Shown here piece after piece: positions 58,639-64,000 of a stretch of 64,000 nucleotides of DNA. How positions within the stretch are numbered: the first letter of the stretch is position 1; the number at the start of each line of letters is the position of its first letter. The stretch lies in NCBI GenBank assembly GCA_009746045.1, contig RPFO01000076.1, forward strand, positions 3,110,420 to 3,174,419, read 5' to 3'. The DNA is from Mesostigma viride. Its lineage: Eukaryota > Streptophyta > Mesostigmatophyceae > Mesostigmatales > Mesostigmataceae. Made by a program: the position numbers and the translations under genes. The notes beneath the pieces were generated by a model that did not search any database, was not told the origin of the DNA, and was given only the letters and a program-made list of their open reading frames with translations.

Positions 58639-59454
58639 TTGCATTCCTGTTGCGTGGTTTCATGTCGGCCGAGGCTCGGGTTGAGACACCTGAGTCGTCT
58701 TCTCCCAGGCGCGAAGCAGCACCAGAGTTGCCGGCGCGCGAGAACGCTTTCTATCCCTATCTATACTCATCAATCCAACGCTTCCACCTTCGTGCAGGCG
58801 GCCTACGTTGCGCGGGGCCTTGCGGAGGGCGGTTGGGTGGCTGTGTTTGGTAACGCAGCAGGGCCGTCGGCGAACGACCCGGTGGTGATGAGGATCCGGG
58901 CGACGACGTCGCCAGGAGAAACAGGGAGGGTGTGCACGGAGCGTCTCGTTGCCATACGAGACGAGATAGCTTCGTTGATCTACAGTCTAGAAGTAGCGTA
59001 CCAAGGCGGGCACGTGACCATCCAAGCGCTTGACTTAGCGCGAGAGACGCTGGGCCAGCTGGTGGCCATCTGCTTAGGTGGAACCAGGTTGTATAATCAC
59101 TGGGTGGCGACAAGCTCGCTGGGAGAGGGGACCGACGCGTCGCACATAATTCGGGACGCGCAGACGCGCGAAGCGGACAGCCCGTGGGATTCCGCCGAGG
59201 TGGTTGCTCAGACTTGTGAGCATTTGGTTAACATTCTGATCCAGGAGTCGCGTGGGCACGCGGATCACTGGGTTATCACTACACGTCCGCCAGGCATCTG
59301 GTCGACCTTGGACACGCCAAGAGTACAGAGCAGGCCAGGGGCGATCGGGCCAACGGTGACGGTAATCACCGGTCGGGAGGTCACCGACGCAATTCCACGA
59401 GCGATTCGTGGACAGACCGACGGGCATCATAGCCAGGTCGGCACAGCAGATTGA
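58639..59454 (+). pseudogene. Unidentified ORF, probably a broken retroelement protein
   Basis: From about 58785 the 271-codon frame has convincing composition: FVQAAYVARGLAEGGWVAVF, RLVAIRDEIASLIYSLEVAY and EVVAQTCEHLVNILIQESRG. The upstream continuation is in another frame (58473-58790: ALAWFLTRIIAFLLRGFM, then FYPYLYSSIQRFH), so one indel lies near 58785. A further plausible continuation lies in the overlapping frame from 59408 (DRPTGIIARSAQQIDEGDG). No domain recognised. Its place directly ahead of the copia-like gag could mean an extra 5' ORF of that element or a separate nested remnant. Confidence 0.35.
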
Positions 59455-59864
59455 CGAGGGTGACGGCACGAACGAGGGGTACTCAGCTCGACGCAGAGCA
59501 GAGTTGCACATACCGTTTGAGCCGGAGCACGACTTTGCTGAAATCGGTCGGGGGTCTCGGAACGATCGGCGAGGGGGTGGTAGCAGGTGGGTCAGGAACC
59601 TTCAGTGGTATCGCCGTGGCAGTGCGGCCAGACTGCCGGTAGAGCAGACAGCGGCCGGGAGGCCGGTGAGCCGTGTGCTAGGTCCTTACAACGCGGAGGA
59701 GGTCCGCTCAGTTCCACGAGTGGGGACACCGGTGGCACGCACAGCGCAGGAGCGTGAAGAGGAGGCAGCTGGGAGCAGCCAGCGGCTTCTTCAGGCAGCA
59801 CCAGCGCTTGAGCCTGTTCTTCCTTGTCTATCGCCTGTTTTGTTTTGCCATCCCACTGTATATA

Positions 59865-61222
59865 ATGCCTCGTGGCAAACCGGGAGACGGCGACAAGGGC
59901 GAGATGGAGGCACCGGCTGGGGAGAGCCAGGAGCCTCGGCAAGACAAGGAGCAGCTGGTGGGGGAGGCGATCCCAGCCAGCGACGGCGATGGGGGAAAGA
60001 GACCAGGCAGCAAGAGACGGCACGAAGACTCGGTGGAGGAGGCGCGCAAGGTGCGGGCGACAGGGCATCTGATGCAATAACGGTGGCGAATGGGCAACCA
60101 GCCGTGGAGAAGCGTAAGAGGGACACCTCCGCTGACGGCAATGGTAAGAGGCCTCATGTGGATGTGCTCTCCCCTGTGCCTGCTGGCCCAAGTGGTGCTG
60201 TTGCTGTGACACCCACTGTGGTGGAGCCGGTGAAGGCGCTGCCAGGGTCGAGACCTCACATGAGTGCAGTCACTGTTATGAATGGACAAAAGCCTCTTAA
60301 CCCACCACTAGCACAGGAAGCTCTAGACAAGTGGCTAGAGGACATGGAGCTGGTTGTGCTCTCCGTGGACCCCACTGTCAACCTAGTGCAAGTGTTTCAC
60401 TCGTCCACGTGCAACAGGGACTCGTCAGAGCGTGTCAGGGAAAAGGCTAGGACTGCTGTCAAGGATAAGCTAACCTGGGCACAGTTCCTGGATGGGTTGA
60501 GGGAGGAGTTCTCTGACAAGGTTCTCAACCTCACCAACTACTATAAACATCAGTATGACACCTTTGAGATAGTGGGTCCTGTGGCAGAGGAATGGGCTAG
60601 GCTCAACCGTATCAGGGACAAGGGGGCCAAGTATGGCTTCCTGGTCACAGATAGGGCCTTGGCAGACTATTTCCTGGACCGTATGGGTTTGAGTGTGGAT
60701 GGGAGGAACAGTGCCCGCATGTTTCTTAACCAGACTGATGGCTCCTTGCGTGCTCTGGAGCTTGTAATCCTCAGCATAAGGAAGCCAGATCCTGCCTGCA
60801 AAGCTATCCAGTCCCATGGCAGCAATGCCACCTCCGCTGTGCAGGGCCAAGGTGATGTCCCCGGGTACCCAGCCCGTGATGGGGCAAGGCCCAACAAGCG
60901 TAAGCGCTTCAGGCGCCAGAGGCAGGGGGCTCAGGGTGGCAAGGGTGCAGGTTCCCAAGGAGGGGTTGGGAGCCAGCAAGCTGGTGGTCAGCAGGGTAAG
61001 GGTGGCCAAGGGCAAGGCAAGGGCCAAGCTCAAGGCAACCAGGGCAAGCAGGGTGGGCAGTCTCAGGGAGGCCAGGGGAAGCCTGGCAAGGGTGGGGCTG
61101 GGTCTGGGAAGAAGGGTGGAGCATGCTTTGTGTGTGGCAAGGAAGGTCACTGGCGTCGTGAGTGTCCTGACAGGAAGGCCAAGCCTGCTGGGGCAGGGGC
61201 CAGTCTGGGCAGCAGTGACTAG
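59865..61222 (+). pseudogene. copia-like Gag with CCHC zinc knuckle (one frameshift)
   Basis: The likely start is the ATG at 59865 (MPRGKPGDGDKGEMEAP). That frame stops at 60080, and the protein resumes in the frame ending at 61222. Features are a charged, basic N-terminus, then a helical Gag core (EALDKWLEDMELVVLSVDP, TWAQFLDGLREEF, TFEIVGPVAEEWARLNRIRD, LADYFLDRMGLSVDGRNSAR), a long Gly/Gln/Lys-rich linker (about 60840-61110) and a zinc knuckle CFVCGKEGHWRREC (CX2CX4HX4C) at 61124-61165. Gag packages element RNA into virus-like particles. The core matches the UBN2/copia gag pattern in layout. The alternative ATG at 59408 gives a longer frame, but its first ~200 codons are low-complexity and out of phase with the better start. 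The one-base shift near 60040-60078 is decay or a sequencing indel. Confidence 0.65.
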
Positions 61223-61580
61223 CTACATCATCCCCTGTAAATAGTCAATCACCCCTTGGGGAAGGTGTGCTGGATGTACATAAGGATGGGGGTGTGCCCC
61301 TTGTGCAGCACCAAGGGTGTAAAGATGTTGTTCTTCCACTGGATTGCAATAACAATGCTGCAGCTGAATTCCCTATGCCTCATGCAGGTGGTGGGTCTCC
61401 AGCAGGTGCTGGCCTGGAGGGCCAAGGACCTTGCTGGAAGGGCCTGGAGCGGTCCAGGGTGCAGGACCTGGCTTGGGGCGTCAGGATGGCCTGCAGGGAA
61501 GCCCTGGAACCTCAGGAGTGGATCATGTGTCCCCACACACGGTTCAGACGTCTCGCCAGGTCAGTACTGACAGAGTGCTG
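61223..61580 (+). other. Gag-integrase spacer, no protease motif seen
   Basis: Copia elements normally encode the aspartic protease here. None of the three plus frames shows a DSG/DTG-type active site. The frames (to 61570 and 61581) are Gly/Trp/Arg-rich and look non-functional. Confidence 0.45.
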
Positions 61581-62560
61581 AGCTATGCTGAGGCTGGCCA
61601 TAGATTGCATCATATGTTTGGGCATTCTGGGCAGGCAGCAATGTTTGCTTGGAAGCTAGGTAGGGAGCCTTTGTGGGAGGCTGCCAGGCTGCTGCTGAGA
61701 ACTGTGGTTGCCAGGAGAATGCTGTTCACCCACCTCAGTCCCATGCTAGGGAGCCTGCTAGGGAGCGTGGCGACATCCAGATGGATATCCAGCATATCAG
61801 GGGCTTGTATATATTGGTGGGGTGGACAGGTTCAGCAGATACAGGCTGATAGACGTTCTGCCTGGTATGCAGGAGCACCACTTGTTGTTGGGTATGAAGG
61901 CCCTGATCCCAGGCTTTGGGGTGTGCAAGAGTGTGCAGGCAGACTTGCAGTTTGACTGTTTGCTCAAGCATCAGGACCAGCTGCCTTGTAAGCTGGTAGT
62001 AGTCCCCAGGGAGAGTCATGGGCAGCAAGGGGCTGTAGAGAGATCCATACGTGAAGTGAAGACAGTGGTGCTAGCAGCAGAGTCAGTGCCACTTGTGGCA
62101 TCTGCCTTAGAGAGGGCAGCCTGGTGTAAGGGGATAGAAGAGCAGCTGAACCACAGGGTTAACTATTACTTTGATGGTGTGGCTGTCTCTCCCCTGGCCC
62201 TGCAGTATAGCTTGTTGCCTGAGAACGTGGTGCAGGCCAGTCTTAGGAAGGCAGATAGGTTATTTGCCCAGCTGAGACGTAAGGACAAGAACTGGAATGT
62301 GCTGAGGCCTCAGGTGGGGCTGAAGGTCAGGATGTGGAAGGAACCATCTATTCCAGGCAAGCGGGGGAAGTGGCAGGATGGGGTTGTCACTCGTGTGGAA
62401 GAAGCTAACAGATCTTGCCTGGTGGCTTTGGAAAAGGATCCAAGGCACGTGTACAGGTTGTCCTGGGCTCATGTCAAGGAAAGAAGGCCACATGCAATCT
62501 GGCCTGCAGACGGGCCAGGCCCTCCCAGCTGGGTTGAGGAGCCAGGCCAGAGCCAGGCAG
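61581..62560 (+). pseudogene. copia-like integrase (frameshifted N-terminal half)
   Basis: An HH-type zinc-finger start is visible in one frame (RLHHMFGHSGQA, 61605-61640). The catalytic core begins in a second frame with DIQMDIQHIRG (61772-61804; first Asp at 61784-61786). It continues in a third frame from about 61800: VDRFSRYRLIDVLP, VQADLQFD (second Asp 61942-61944) and ESHGQQGAVERSIREVK (catalytic Glu 62038-62040). The D-D-E triad and the VDxFSRY motif are typical of Ty1/copia integrases, which insert element cDNA. The C-terminal part includes VGLKVRMWKEPSIPGKRGKW and DPRHVYRLSWAHVKERR. At least two frame changes precede 61822; the frame 61822-63174 is open. Confidence 0.65.
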
Positions 62561-62759
62561 CAGCAGCTAACAATCCTCTGGTGGTGGATGATGGTCTGTC
62601 CCTGCTGGAAGATGACGAGCAGGAGGAGGCTGCTGAAGCAACTGTCACAAGGCCAGAGGGGACGGGGCAGCCACCTAAGGCCCGGGGGCCTCTCATGGCG
62701 GACGTCATCCGAGCACTCATGCGCAGCAAACATGATCCCAAGGTATCCAAGCTCACGGG

Positions 62760-63050
62760 GTGGGGGTCGTGCTGGGCAGCTACAATGGAGGTAGATACCA
62801 ACTCACAGGTGTCTGTCATCAGGGAAGAGGATGCTGTAGGCTTACAGATGTCCCATCCCAGTTGCCTTGCTGTGTCTGATTTCTCAGGAAAGGTGTCCAT
62901 GAAGATCCTTGGGGAAGTGAGTGTGCCTATCTTAGGGGTGCCCACCACGTTCTGTGTGGTAGAGGGCTATCAGGGGCCTGCCATTCTGGGTCAGAACTTC
63001 TTGTGCATGCCAGGGGTTACTTTGACCTCTGATGAGTTGGCACTAGAAGG
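62760..63050 (+). CDS. Retropepsin-like domain between integrase and RT (same ORF as integrase)
   Basis: Inside the ORF ending at 63174. ATMEVDTNSQVSVIREEDAV (Asp at 62794-62796) fits the retropepsin active-site strand with DTN in place of DTG/DSG. About 60 residues later comes GPAILGQNFLCMPGVTL, matching the conserved ILGxxFL strand of retropepsins. Retropepsins cleave Gag-Pol. The Gly-to-Asn change in the active-site triplet casts doubt on activity. The position after integrase differs from the usual copia order gag-PR-IN-RT. A chance resemblance cannot be excluded without a profile search. Confidence 0.45.
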
Positions 63051-63164
63051 CAGGGGCAGCCTCCCCCTTGAAAGATATCACTATTCCCAGGGTCTTGCAG
63101 TGGCGGTGAAGGCTGTTAGGAGTCAGCCAGCTGAGGGTCCTCAAGGTCAGGAGCCCATAGCTGA

Positions 63165-64000
63165 GGACTGTTGATAATCCCAACCACCTTTGATCCAAGG
63201 CAGTTAGGGGTAAACAGGTACCAGATAGCTGCTCACAGTCCTATTCCCTGGCGCCAGCTAGTCGAGATGATGCAAAGCCCCAAGATGGCTAAGGCATGGA
63301 CTCTTGGCTTTGTTGCTTCTGGGCATGAGTGGATAGTTTCCAACTGTGCAGAACCTGTGGATGAGCTGCCAGAAGTTCACCAGCTGCTCAGATTGATGTT
63401 TGTCCTCAAGCTCAAGGAGGTAGATGGTGTCCAGGTGCCACATGTCAGACCAGTTGTAACCGAGTATCATGGCACTGGCCAGTTGTTAGATGAGGAGCTC
63501 TATACTCCAGGGATGCTGCATGACACGTGGAGGATTCTGCTGTGTATATTTCTGTCTTTTCTGGTTAAGGGTGTGCCCTATAGCTCTGTGCTGATTGATT
63601 TCAAGAGGGCTTTTCTCAAGGGTGACCAAGATCAGGCTAGGCAGACTTGGAGAGATATCCCTCCTTTCTTTGTGACTGTACCTGCTGTATGGAGAGCAGA
63701 GATAAAGGCCAGGTACCTGAGAATTCTGAAAGGGTTGGAAGGTCTCAGGTCCAGTCCCATTATCTGGAGAAAGAGCCTAGAGAAATTCTTGAAGAATACT
63801 TGTGGGTTTTCTGTGTCTCCAGTGGATCCCTGTTTGTTCCAAGGGTCCCACAATGGCCTTCCTGTCTTTGCCTCACTGCATGGTGATGACCTGCATCTCA
63901 TAGGTCCACCAGACTGGGTTGAGGCTGTCTTGGCTAAGATCCAGAAGCGGTTTGAGCTGGGTAAGATACAGCACATGGTGGAGAATGAGCCTATGGTCTT
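63165..64000 (+). CDS. copia-like reverse transcriptase (cut by window end)
   Basis: Open frame from 63165 to the window end, overlapping the previous ORF by ten bases in the -1 frame. Motifs in order: FVLKLKEVDGVQVPHVRPVV (like the WVFKxK...KARLV start of copia RT), LIDFKRAFLKG (motif A, Asp 63597-63599), LKGLEGLRSSPIIW (like LYGLKQSPRxW), GFSVSPVDPCLF, and LHGDDLHLIG (catalytic Asp-Asp 63885-63890). RT copies element RNA into cDNA. RNase H would lie beyond the window. The -1 step could be programmed frameshifting, but no canonical slippery heptamer is visible in the ten-base overlap, so an indel is more likely. Confidence 0.75.

Noticed and set aside
59592-60289. Minus-strand frames (116-206 aa) opposite the copia-like gag
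   Set aside because: Antisense to a recognisable Gag with a zinc knuckle; Ser/Pro/His-rich composition typical of shadows.

Overview
The window is eukaryotic and dominated by repeats. It holds a spliced SUN-domain nuclear-envelope gene, Ty1/copia-like and LINE-like retroelement remnants, MITE-like sequences and TATA boxes, and no bacterial operon structure. A protist or green-lineage alga would fit, but nothing here fixes the taxon.

Region 1 (1-47821) is one head-to-tail array. It has a 123-bp tail, a 1.1-kb short unit and eleven units of 3.6-5.2 kb. Every boundary reads, on the minus strand, ...CTAG or ...CTTG followed directly by TCCCC..., and a G/C-rich hairpin lies next to each CTAG/CTTG end. 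A 5'-TC end, a 3'-CTAG end with a hairpin, no terminal inverted repeats and exact head-to-tail joins are what a tandem array of non-autonomous Helitron-like (rolling-circle) elements on the minus strand would show. No Rep/helicase is encoded. There are two families. Family A ends in CTAG (units 1-4, 6, 9, 10, 11). Family B ends in CTTG (short unit, units 5, 7, 8). Both carry related cores: a G-rich ~30-bp minisatellite of 0.9-2.3 kb, a decayed protein-like stretch, and a TATA box. Units 1-3 (1234-14620) recur almost unchanged as units 9-11 (34428-47821), and unit 5 recurs as unit 7. The very long Pro/His/Thr/Cys- or Gly/Trp/Cys-rich frames across the minisatellites are by-products of the repeat and are not annotated as genes.

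Region 2 (47822-52100) is unique sequence. A SUN-domain gene (two exons, 48454-49407 and 50619-50972) starts about 630 bp from the array end, and an apparently gene-free stretch follows.

Region 3 (52100-64000) is a retroelement graveyard. It contains a minus-strand LINE ORF1-like remnant with frameshifts, a ~0.57-kb inverted repeat, a plus-strand gag-like/RT-like element broken by a 40-bp tandem duplication, an unidentified frameshifted ORF, and a copia-like element (gag with zinc knuckle, integrase, a retropepsin-like segment, RT) that runs off the window end. In the last element the retropepsin-like segment lies after integrase, which is not the usual copia order.
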